Of a DNA stretch of 20,663 bases, positions 8,628-15,252 are shown piece by piece; positions within the stretch are counted from its first letter, which is position 1, and each line of letters begins with the position of its first letter. Made by a program: the position numbers and the translations under genes. The notes beneath the pieces were generated by a model. It had not been told where the DNA came from. It worked only from the letters and a program-made list of their open reading frames with translations, and did no database searches. Source of the DNA: Actinomycetota bacterium (lineage in GTDB: Bacteria > Actinomycetota > Thermoleophilia > Solirubrobacterales > 70-9); the NCBI GenBank assembly GCA_018268695.1, contig JAFDWD010001083.1:1-20663 (forward strand). Reading direction: 5' to 3'.

Positions 8628-8712
8628 GTTGGAGTCCAAACTAGAGTTAGTTGACCTAGTAAGTCAGGAATAAGTCCGACGTTTACCCGGTTGGGGATCG
8701 AGAGGCTTTCGC
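8628..8712. promoter_or_regulatory. Spacer before the receptor gene with shared regulatory words
   Basis: This 85-bp gap is A/T-richer than its neighbours. It contains TAGTTGACCTAG (8648-8659), two TAAGTC direct repeats exactly 11 bp apart (8660-8665 and 8671-8676), TCGGACTT on the minus strand (8679-8672) and CGGGTAA on the minus strand (8689-8683). TCGGACTT, CGGGTAA and AGTTGACC also occur in the 18078-18252 spacer. No convincing terminator is seen. A second, co-regulated start for the importer genes is likely but no clean -35/-10 pair stands out. Confidence 0.5.
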
Positions 8713-10092
8713 CTAAACGGTCGCCGTCTCCCGCTGGGCGAAGGCGCCGCGGTACTGCGCCGCCGGGTGACGCTCGGTGAGGCGGTCGTGGCCGAACAGC
8801 TTGTTGCGCAGCGTGCCCTCGCGGTAGCCGTCGGCGGCCAGGCCGCGCTCGCGGAGCGTCGGCATCACGTGCTCGATGAACTCGTCGTAGGAGCCGGGGA
8901 TCGTCGCGTTGATCACGTTGACCCCGTCCACCCCGGCCTCGCGGTACTCCGCCAGGCGGTCGGCGATCTGCTCAGGGGTGCCGACGACGCGGGTGCGGCG
9001 GCTCATCAGGTGCATCACGTCGCGCACCGTCGGGTTGCCGCCGCCGGCGCTCTCGCGCAGCCAACCGAGGATGCCCTGAACGCCTTCGGTGGAGACCGCG
9101 TCGAGGGTGTCGTCGGGGTCGAGCCCGCCGAGGTCGACGCCGATCGCGCCGCCCATGTGGGCGACCATCCCGTCGACGTCGATCTTCTCTTCGAGGTCAC
9201 GCTCGTTGCGCAGCGCCTCCTCCTCGGTCGAGCCGACGACGAACGAGAGGCCCTGGAAGAACTTGATTTCGTCGCGCGTGCGGCCGTGCTTCTCCAGCAG
9301 GTCACGGGTTTCGGTGATCTGCTTGCGGGCGTCCTCGGTCGAGGGGCTCTGGATGAACTGGGCCTCGGCGTGGCGGGCGCAGAAGTCGCGGCCGACCGGC
9401 GAGGAGCCCGCCTGGAAGAGCAGCGGCGTGCGCTGCGGCGAGGGCGAGACGAGGAACGGGCCCTCGCACTTGAAGGGCTTGCCGACGTGGTCGATCGGGT
9501 GGATCTTCGAGGGGTCGGCGTGGAGGCCGGAATCGCGGTCCTGCAAGAGCGCGTCCTCGTCCCACGATCCCTCCCACAGCTTGTAGAGGACTTCGAGGTA
9601 CTCGTCGGCGATCGCGTAACGGGTGTCGTGGGCGGGCATCCCGTCCCAGCCGAGGTTGCGCCAGCCGTTCGGGTTCGCGCCGGTGACGATGTTCCAGGCG
9701 ATCCGCCCCTTGGTGGCGTGGTCGAGCGTCGCCATCTGGCGGGCGAACTGGAACGGCGGCGACTGGGCGAAGCCGAGCGTTACCGCGAGGCCGAGGTTCT
9801 CGGTCGCGGCGGCGAGCGCCGAGATGATCACCATCGGGTCGTTCGACGGGATCTGCAGGCCGAGCTCCTCGTGGAACTCGGGGCCGCCGCGGAAGTCGGT
9901 GTAGAGGCCGATCACGTCGGCGAAGAAGGCCGCGTCGAAGCCACCCGCCTCGAGACGCTGGGCGAGGTCGACCCAGAGATCGAGCTCGTTGTAGCGGATC
10001 TGGTCGCCCTCGGGATCGCGCCAGAGGCCGTGGATGATGTGGGACGGCGTGTTCATCACGAACGCGCAGAAGTTCAGCGGTTGGTCGTTCAT
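8713..10092 (-). CDS. NtaA/DszA-family FMN-dependent monooxygenase (LLM-C)
   Basis: A 459-residue member of the same luciferase-like group as LLM-A and LLM-D but the most divergent of the four. Matching blocks are HIIHGLWRDPEGDQ, GFDAAFFADVIGLY, NDPMVIISALAAATENLG, MATLDHATKGRIAWNIVTG, SPSPQRTPLLFQAGSSPVGRDF and the C-terminal GTLRNKL...HPAAQYRG. The sequence following WNIVTG reads ANPNGWRNLG where paralogues have SYL..AARNLG, so a different pocket is likely. ATG 10092 has AGGAG about 9 bases ahead; open frame beyond it is shadow of the regulator gene. It lies between the LuxR-type regulator (41-bp gap) and the importer receptor, from which an 85-bp motif-rich spacer separates it. Confidence 0.92.
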   Translation of the reverse strand: MNDQPLNFCAFVMNTPSHIIHGLWRDPEGDQIRYNELDLWVDLAQRLEAGGFDAAFFADVIGLYTDFRGGPEFHEELGLQIPSNDPMVIISALAAATENLGLAVTLGFAQSPPFQFARQMATLDHATKGRIAWNIVTGANPNGWRNLGWDGMPAHDTRYAIADEYLEVLYKLWEGSWDEDALLQDRDSGLHADPSKIHPIDHVGKPFKCEGPFLVSPSPQRTPLLFQAGSSPVGRDFCARHAEAQFIQSPSTEDARKQITETRDLLEKHGRTRDEIKFFQGLSFVVGSTEEEALRNERDLEEKIDVDGMVAHMGGAIGVDLGGLDPDDTLDAVSTEGVQGILGWLRESAGGGNPTVRDVMHLMSRRTRVVGTPEQIADRLAEYREAGVDGVNVINATIPGSYDEFIEHVMPTLRERGLAADGYREGTLRNKLFGHDRLTERHPAAQYRGAFAQRETATV

Positions 10093-10133
10093 TGGGGTGC
10101 TCCTGTGTGGGGGGACGGGGAGCCGGGTGAAGG

Positions 10134-10796
10134 TCAGGCGGCCAGGACGGTCGCGGCGCGCTGGGCGGCCTCGGTGCGGTTGCGCACCCCGAGCTTGCGG
10201 TAGAGCGCGGTGGCGCTCTTCTTCACGCTGTCGGGGCCGAGGTGCAGGCGCTCGGCGATCTCGCGGTTGGTCTTGCCGGTGCCGAGGAGGAAGAGAATCT
10301 CGCGCTCGCGGTCGGTCAGCTCGGGGCCGCCGGAGCGGGGCACGGCCGCCTCGGGGAAGTCGAGGACCTCGCCGCCCATCACCGCGGTGCGGACGCCGTC
10401 GACCACGTCCTCGGGAGAGACGCCGGCGGGCAGGAAGCCGACCGCTCCGAGCGACGCGGGCGACGCCCCCGGCGACGTGCGGCAGCGTGAGGTCAGCAGG
10501 ATCTGCACGCCCGGGTGGGCCTCGCGGATCATCGCCGTGATCGAGCCGGCGAAGGGGCCGGTCTGGGAGATGTCGAGGAGCGCGACGTCGGGACGGTGCC
10601 GCCGGGCGAGCGCGACCGATTCCTCGCTCCCCGCCGCCATCAGGCACCGTTCGATCCAGGCCTGCTCGGAGAGCAGCGCCGCGAGCCCGATCCGCGAGGG
10701 CGCGTGTGCGTCGATGACCAGGGCGCGGACCGAGGAGTCCGGCAACGCCTCGGCCTCGATCACCGGGGGAAGCTCAAGTTCGGCCGTGGGAGTCAT
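10134..10796 (-). CDS. LuxR/NarL-type transcription regulator with an atypical receiver
   Basis: A 220-residue protein with a receiver-like N-terminal half and a LuxR-type helix-turn-helix at about 160-218 (ELTDREREILFLLGTGKTNREIAERLHLG, then KLGVRNRTEAAQRA). The phosphorylatable Asp75 in VALLDIS is present and T102-S103 fit strand 4. The second residue of the usual N-terminal acidic pair is Ala30, and the conserved lysine after strand 5 is replaced by Ala124 (GFLPAG). No histidine kinase is encoded nearby. It could therefore respond by a non-canonical route or be an orphan regulator. The start ATG 10796 overlaps the ssuE-like stop (ATGA), with AGGA close before it, so it is inside the operon and probably adjusts it. 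Its target is not shown by the sequence. Confidence 0.85.
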   Translation of the reverse strand: MTPTAELELPPVIEAEALPDSSVRALVIDAHAPSRIGLAALLSEQAWIERCLMAAGSEESVALARRHRPDVALLDISQTGPFAGSITAMIREAHPGVQILLTSRCRTSPGASPASLGAVGFLPAGVSPEDVVDGVRTAVMGGEVLDFPEAAVPRSGGPELTDREREILFLLGTGKTNREIAERLHLGPDSVKKSATALYRKLGVRNRTEAAQRAATVLAA

Positions 10797-11455
10797 GTCC
10801 TGGGTTTGATCGCTTTCGCCGCGAGGGGCCCCGGCTCGAAGCCGGTCTTGGTGCCCGCCAACGCCGCCGCCGCCTCGGCGGTCGCGGCGAAGAGGTCGTC
10901 GAGGGCGGTCGCCGCCCTCTCCCCCGGCACGCCGTCCTCGAAGTCGCCGTTGTTCAGGTAGACGGCGACCGGCATGACGACCGCGCCGAAGAAGGCGAGG
11001 ACGTCGCGCAGGTGCCGTTCGGCACCGAGGAAGTGGTGGTCGGAGGCGCCCATCGCCACCAGTCCCACGACCTTACCCTGGAGCGCCGGGACGGGGGTCA
11101 GGTCGAGCAGGTTCTTCAGCGACCCGGTCAGGGAACCGCGGTAGACCGGCGTCGCCAGGATCAGCGCCGTCGCGTTCTCGAGCGCCGCGATCGTCGCCGC
11201 GGTGTCGTCGTCGAGCTGGTCCGGCGGGGTGCCGTCGGCGAAGCCGAGCCGCAGCGTGCCGAGGTCGATCAGGTCGGCGGTGGTCCCGCGCGCACCGGCC
11301 CGCTCGATCGCCCCCTCCAGCGCCCGGTGCATCCGCCCGGGCGACGTCGTCGAGCCAAGCACCACTCTCATCTGCACGCTTGTCTCGCTATGCGAGACAA
11401 GCGTGCCGGGGTTCGTACCGGGGGGCGTGCCGGGGTTGTTGGTCTCAGGCGGCAA
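10793..11455 (-). CDS. ssuE: SsuE-like NAD(P)H-dependent FMN reductase
   Basis: A flavodoxin-fold FMN reductase. The core starts at MRVVLGSTTSPGR (phosphate-binding loop) and contains ATPVYRGSLTGSLKNLLDLTPVPALQGKVV, very close to E. coli SsuE. It would supply FMNH2 to the operon's monooxygenases. Two starts compete. TTG 11455 has a near-ideal AGGAGGA about 6 bases ahead, overlaps the previous stop and gives 220 residues with a repetitive PGTPPGTNPGT extension. ATG 11371 matches where homologues begin (192 residues) but has no ribosome site and sits 2 bases after a 15-bp hairpin. I chose TTG, with about even odds. By my alignment the position of SsuE Tyr118 is Arg here, so the usual pi-helix tyrosine seems absent. 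Confidence 0.85.
   Translation of the reverse strand: MPPETNNPGTPPGTNPGTLVSHSETSVQMRVVLGSTTSPGRMHRALEGAIERAGARGTTADLIDLGTLRLGFADGTPPDQLDDDTAATIAALENATALILATPVYRGSLTGSLKNLLDLTPVPALQGKVVGLVAMGASDHHFLGAERHLRDVLAFFGAVVMPVAVYLNNGDFEDGVPGERAATALDDLFAATAEAAAALAGTKTGFEPGPLAAKAIKPRT
11374..11406. repeat. Perfect inverted repeat, 15-bp arms with 3-bp loop
   Basis: The arms are GCACGCTTGTCTCGC (11374-11388) and GCGAGACAAGCGTGC (11392-11406) around TAT, with no mismatch. In the minus-strand transcript this would be a very stable hairpin ending 2 bases before ATG 11371 of the ssuE-like gene. There is no T-run after it, so it does not look like an ordinary intrinsic terminator. It could be an operator for a dimeric regulator, a translation-blocking or RNA-processing hairpin, or a remnant of inserted DNA. 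If the TTG start at 11455 is right, it lies inside the coding region, where its codons (CTT, CAT, ACA) are unusually A/T-ending for this window. Confidence 0.8.
11401..11437. repeat. Two 13-bp direct repeats, 24 bp apart
   Basis: GCGTGCCGGGGTT occurs at 11401-11413 and again at 11425-11437 (plus strand), with a related GTACCGGGGG between them. The first copy overlaps the right arm of the inverted repeat. If translated from TTG 11455 the stretch encodes PGTPPGTNPGT, a low-complexity tripeptide-like repeat; if not, it is an untranslated intercistronic repeat. Confidence 0.7.
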
Positions 11456-12596
11456 GCTCGTCCTCCTCGATCTGGATCTCCGAATAGGATCCGCGGTAGA
11501 AAAGGAGCGGCTTGGCGCCGGGCTCGCGGTGCTCGAGATGGTGGGCGAGGCCGATCACGATCTCGTGGTCGCCCGCGGGGTGGATCGCCTCGACCTCGCA
11601 GACGACCGTCGCCAGCGAGCCGGGCAGGACCGGCACGCCGAGGTCGTGCTCGTCGAACTCGACCTCGTGGGCGTGTACCGCGTCTCCCTTGCGCGCGAAG
11701 CGGTCGGAGTGGTGGCGCTGCTCGGCGGCGAGGACGTTGACGGCGAAGCGACGCTCGTCGCGGATCGCGGCGAGGGTCTCGGAGCTGCGTGCCAGGCAGG
11801 CGAGCAGGAGCGGCGGGTCGAGCGAGACCGAGGAGATCGCGTTGGCGGTGGTGCCGACCGGGGCGCCGCCTGGGTCGCGGGCGGTGACGACCGAGACGCC
11901 GGTGGCGAAGTGGCCCATCACGTCGCGCATCGCGCGGCCGGTCGCGGCGAGCTTCGCCGCCGCGGCGGGCTCGGCGGCGCGCCGCCGGCGGGCGACCGCG
12001 GAGACGTCGACGATCGCGAGCCCGTGCCGGGCGGCGAAGAGCTCGAGATCCTCGCCGCGCGCCATGTGCCCGTCGTCGCGCATCACCTGGCAGAGGACTC
12101 CGGCGCCCCCGAGCCCGGCGCCGGCGGTGAGGTCGACCGCTGCCTCGGTGCGCCCGGCCCGCTCCAGCAACCCGCCGAAGCGGGCGCGCAGCGGGAAGAC
12201 GTGGCCGGGCTGGACGAGGTCCGCGGGGGTGCTCGCGGGGTCGGCGACGACGGCGATCGTGCGGGCGCGATCGCCGGCCGAGATGCCGGTCGTGACCCCG
12301 TCGCGGGCCTCGATCGAGACCATCGCCGAGTCGCCCAGCGAGGAGGCGTTGCCGCGATTGCCGATCTGCTCGAGGCCGAGCCGCTCGCAGCGCTCGCCCG
12401 ACAGCGCGACGCAGACGAGGCCGCGCGCCTCGGTCGCCATGAAGTTGACCGCGGCGGCGTCGGCGAACTCGGCGGCGATCAGGACGTCGCCCTCCCCCCG
12501 GCGCTCGGCGTCGTCGCGCAGGAGGACCATGCGGCCCGCGGCGAGCTCCTCGCTCGCCACCGTGACCGGGTCCTTGACCAGATCGAGTCGAGCCAT
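11445..12596 (-). CDS. Degenerate RibB-like domain fused to a flavin reductase
   Basis: A 383-residue two-domain protein. Residues about 5-205 follow 3,4-dihydroxy-2-butanone-4-phosphate synthase (RibB): GVTTGISAGDRA, PGHVFPLRA, TEAAVDL and DDGHMAR are all there. Yet the residues matching E. coli RibB Glu38 and His153 (Mg ligands) and Glu174 are Arg33, Arg149 and Gln170, so riboflavin-precursor synthesis is unlikely. Residues about 222-380 are an FMN-binding split-barrel flavin reductase (MGHFATGVSVVTA, TTANAISSVSLDPPLLL, GDHEIVIG) of the HpaC/DIM6 type. The reductase half would feed FMNH2 to the monooxygenases; the RibB-like half may bind flavin or phosphate or be structural. ATG 12596 overlaps the preceding stop as TGATG, and its own stop overlaps the TTG start of the ssuE-like gene. 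Confidence 0.85.
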   Translation of the reverse strand: MARLDLVKDPVTVASEELAAGRMVLLRDDAERRGEGDVLIAAEFADAAAVNFMATEARGLVCVALSGERCERLGLEQIGNRGNASSLGDSAMVSIEARDGVTTGISAGDRARTIAVVADPASTPADLVQPGHVFPLRARFGGLLERAGRTEAAVDLTAGAGLGGAGVLCQVMRDDGHMARGEDLELFAARHGLAIVDVSAVARRRRAAEPAAAAKLAATGRAMRDVMGHFATGVSVVTARDPGGAPVGTTANAISSVSLDPPLLLACLARSSETLAAIRDERRFAVNVLAAEQRHHSDRFARKGDAVHAHEVEFDEHDLGVPVLPGSLATVVCEVEAIHPAGDHEIVIGLAHHLEHREPGAKPLLFYRGSYSEIQIEEDELAA

Positions 12597-14056
12597 CACG
12601 CCGCCTCCCACTCGTTCGAAGTCGCCGGGACCGGACGCAGCTCGGTCGGCAACGGGATCTCTTCGGTTTCCCCGGTCCGCACGATCTTGCGGGCGACGGC
12701 GCCGGAGTGGTCGCGGATCTCGGTGATCCCGATCGCCTCCCACTCGACCCCCTTGCGCAGGGCGCCGATCGCGAAGAGGCGCTCCGAGGGCGTGCCGTCG
12801 GGGGCGAGGAGCGCCCCGTGCCGGTCGACGTCGAGGCCGAGACCGAGCTCGTCGGGGCGGGCAAGGCCGGCGGACAGGAGGCCCGCCAGGAGCGGCGGCG
12901 CCTGGCGGCGCAGGTCGGTCCCGGCACCGGAGCAGTTGATCACCCGGTCCACCACGACCTCGTCGAGCTCGGTCGCGCCGGGCTTGCGCAGGAAGACGCG
13001 GACGCGGTCGCCGTGCGGCTCCAGGGAGACGATCGAGTTCGACTCGGTGCGGATCCGCCCGGAGGCTTCCAGCGCCTCGAAGCGATCGGCCACCTCGGGC
13101 GCCATGCGGAAGCGATGGACGTCCCAGAGGCGCTGGTAATCGGTCAGGAACCGCCGCTGCTCCTCGGTCGAGAGTGCCTTCCACAGCGCCGGCGTCACCG
13201 GCCGCATCGAGTCGATCACGTCGCGCCAGTCGTCGCCCTGCTGGGAGACGCGGCAGATCTGGGCGAAGATCGCGGCGACCATCGGCTCCAGTCGGCCGGT
13301 CTCGGTCGGGATGTGGAAGCGGCGCAGGTTGGTCAGCGTGCGGCGGTGGCGGCGCGGGACCAGGCCGTGGCGGGAGACGGCGCGGACGCGCGGCCCGGCG
13401 CCTCCCTCGCAAAGGGTCAGCGCGATGTCGACCATCGAGAGGCCGGTGCCGACGACCAGCACCTCGCGGTCGAGGCTCGCCTCCTCCAGCGCTCCCGCCG
13501 CCCAGGGGTCGGCGACGTAGGCGCCGGAGGCCTTCAGCTCGGCCGGGACCTCGATCGGGTCGCCCGCGCCGAGCGGGCCGATCGCCAGGACCACCCGGTC
13601 GGCCCAGATCCGCTCGCCGTCGGCGAGCGAGAGCTCGAGCGGCGCCGGGGCGGCGCCGTGGTGCTCGGCGATCGCGGTCACCTCACCGAAGTGGCGACGC
13701 AGCCGGGCGTCGGCGGCCTCGCGCTCGGCGGTGGCGAGGAGGTCCCGGATGTAGGTCGCGTAGAGACCGCGCGAGAGGAACGCGTCCTCGGCCACCGGTT
13801 CGCCGCGCTCGGCGAGCCACTCGTGGAAGTGCTCCGGGTGCCCGTGGATCGCCCCCATCCGCACCGCCGGCACGTTCAACACGTGGAGCGGGTCGGTCGT
13901 CCCGTAGGCGACACCCGCGCCGAAGCCGCCGGTGCGGTCGATCAGGTCGATCTCGAGCGGACAGTCCTCGCGGTATTCGCGCAGCAGGTGGACCGCGGCG
14001 AGGGCGCCCGCGGCCCCGCCGCCGACGATCGCGACGCGCTGGGTCGGGGCGCTCAC
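12596..14056 (-). CDS. FAD/NAD(P)-binding oxidoreductase of unknown substrate
   Basis: A 486-residue flavoprotein with two dinucleotide-binding motifs: VAIVGGGAAGALAAVHLL at residues 8-25 for FAD, and VLVVGTGLSMVDIALTL near 200-216 for a second nucleotide. Blocks such as GAGVAYGTTDPLHVLNVPA, HPEHFHEWL and VINCSGAGTDLR fit the family of FAD-NAD(P)-binding proteins distantly related to N-hydroxylating monooxygenases (the Pfam NAD_binding_9 type, by recognition). The actual reaction is not known. It starts with GTG at 14056, overlapping the SsuD stop as GTGA, and ends in a TGATG overlap with the RibB-like fusion, so it is tightly embedded between a monooxygenase and the flavin reductase. It may oxygenate a sulfur or nitrogen substrate or act as another electron donor. 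Confidence 0.85.
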   Translation of the reverse strand: MSAPTQRVAIVGGGAAGALAAVHLLREYREDCPLEIDLIDRTGGFGAGVAYGTTDPLHVLNVPAVRMGAIHGHPEHFHEWLAERGEPVAEDAFLSRGLYATYIRDLLATAEREAADARLRRHFGEVTAIAEHHGAAPAPLELSLADGERIWADRVVLAIGPLGAGDPIEVPAELKASGAYVADPWAAGALEEASLDREVLVVGTGLSMVDIALTLCEGGAGPRVRAVSRHGLVPRRHRRTLTNLRRFHIPTETGRLEPMVAAIFAQICRVSQQGDDWRDVIDSMRPVTPALWKALSTEEQRRFLTDYQRLWDVHRFRMAPEVADRFEALEASGRIRTESNSIVSLEPHGDRVRVFLRKPGATELDEVVVDRVINCSGAGTDLRRQAPPLLAGLLSAGLARPDELGLGLDVDRHGALLAPDGTPSERLFAIGALRKGVEWEAIGITEIRDHSGAVARKIVRTGETEEIPLPTELRPVPATSNEWEAA

Positions 14057-15237
14057 CGGGAGGCTCCGACGGCGAAGGGGACGGCGGTTCCCTCGCGCCC
14101 GCCGTCGAAGGCGAGCTCGGCCGGGTCCGGCGGGCGCCAGAGGCCGCGGCGTTCGAGCAGCGGCAGGACACCCTCACCGAACCAGTAGAGCTCCTCCAGG
14201 TGCGGGTAGCCGGAGAGGACGAACTCCTCGATCCCGACCTCGGCGTACTCCTCGATCCGCTCGGCGACCTCGGCGTGGGAGCCGACCAGCGCGGTGCCGG
14301 CACCGCCGCGCCCGAGGCCGACCCCGGCCCAGAGGTTGGGATAGACCTCGAGCCCGTCGCGCGAGCCGCCATGCAGCTCGAGCATCCGCCGTTGGCCCTC
14401 GGACTCCGACTCGCGCAGCTTCGCCTGGACCTGGGCGATCGTCGCCGCCGGGACCGAGTTGAGCAGCCGCTCGGCCTGGGCCCAGGCGGCGGTGGAGTCG
14501 TCGCGGCTGATCGTGTGGAGGCGGATGCCGAAGCGGACCTGGCGGCCCTGCTCGGCCGCCGCGGCGCTGACGCGCTCGATCTTCTCGGCGACCGCGGCGG
14601 GCGGCTCGCCCCAGGTGAGGTAGACATCGACGTGGGCGGCGGCGACCTCGATCCCGGCGGGCGAGGAGCCGCCGAAGTAGATCTGCGGACGCGGGTCGGG
14701 CAGGCGGTGGATGGTCGCGCCCTCGACCCGCAGGTGCTCACCGGCGTAGTCGACGGTCTCGCCGTCCCAGAGGCGTCCGACGATCTCGAGGAACTCGCCG
14801 GTGCGCCGGTAGCGCTCCTCCTTGCCGAGGAAGTCGCCAAAGGCACGCTGTTCGCCCGCGTCGCCGCCGGTCACCACGTTCAGCAGCAGGCGACCGCCGG
14901 AGTGCCACTGGAAGGTCGCCGCCATCTGCGCGGCCAAGGTCGGGCTGACCATGCCGGGGCGGAAGGCGACCAGGAACTTGAGGCGCTCGGAGGCCTCGGC
15001 CAGCATCGCCGTCACGATCCAGGCGTCGTCGCACCACCCGCCGGTCGGGGTCAGCGCGGCCTCGAAGCCGAGGTCCTCGGCGGCCGTCGCGACCCGGGTG
15101 AGGTAGGCGATCGAGGCCTCGCGCAGGCCGCCCGCGGTCCCCGCGGGCGGAGCCTCCCCGGTCTCGACCAGTCCGCGGCCGTCGCCCTGGGTCGGCAGGA
15201 ACCAGTGGAAGTGGAGCTGATCGGAGCGGCTACTCAT
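14053..15237 (-). CDS. ssuD: SsuD-type FMNH2-dependent alkanesulfonate monooxygenase
   Basis: A complete 394-residue SsuD homologue (family about 380). It begins with LHFHWFLPT and contains Cys69 in GGWCDDAW, LLLNVVTGGDAGEQRAFGD near 117-134, YFGGSSPAGIEVAA, LTWGEPPAAV and the catalytic-region motif RFGIRLH with Arg239 and His241. The C-terminal SGYPHLEELYWFGEGVLPLL is also typical. It would desulfonate alkanesulfonates to aldehyde plus sulfite with FMNH2 from the reductases encoded just downstream. ATG 15237 has GAGG about 10 bases ahead and lies 15 bp after the last stop of the broken LLM-B. The missing Ssu-type transporter is replaced here by a peptide-type importer. Its true sulfonate range is unknown. 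Confidence 0.93.
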   Translation of the reverse strand: MSSRSDQLHFHWFLPTQGDGRGLVETGEAPPAGTAGGLREASIAYLTRVATAAEDLGFEAALTPTGGWCDDAWIVTAMLAEASERLKFLVAFRPGMVSPTLAAQMAATFQWHSGGRLLLNVVTGGDAGEQRAFGDFLGKEERYRRTGEFLEIVGRLWDGETVDYAGEHLRVEGATIHRLPDPRPQIYFGGSSPAGIEVAAAHVDVYLTWGEPPAAVAEKIERVSAAAAEQGRQVRFGIRLHTISRDDSTAAWAQAERLLNSVPAATIAQVQAKLRESESEGQRRMLELHGGSRDGLEVYPNLWAGVGLGRGGAGTALVGSHAEVAERIEEYAEVGIEEFVLSGYPHLEELYWFGEGVLPLLERRGLWRPPDPAELAFDGGREGTAVPFAVGASR

Positions 15238-15252
15238 CGTCTCGCCTCGCTC

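Noticed and set aside
8628..8639. TTG start extending the receptor protein to 8639
   Set aside because: No ribosome site before the TTG, and the ATG at 8627 gives a normal lipoprotein signal with a GGA ahead.
8703..8715. AGGC/GCCT hairpin after LLM-C as terminator
   Set aside because: A four-base-pair stem without a T-run cannot be supported as a terminator.
11445..12596. Annotation as a working DHBP synthase (ribB)
   Set aside because: Three key residue positions are substituted, so the symbol would mislead.
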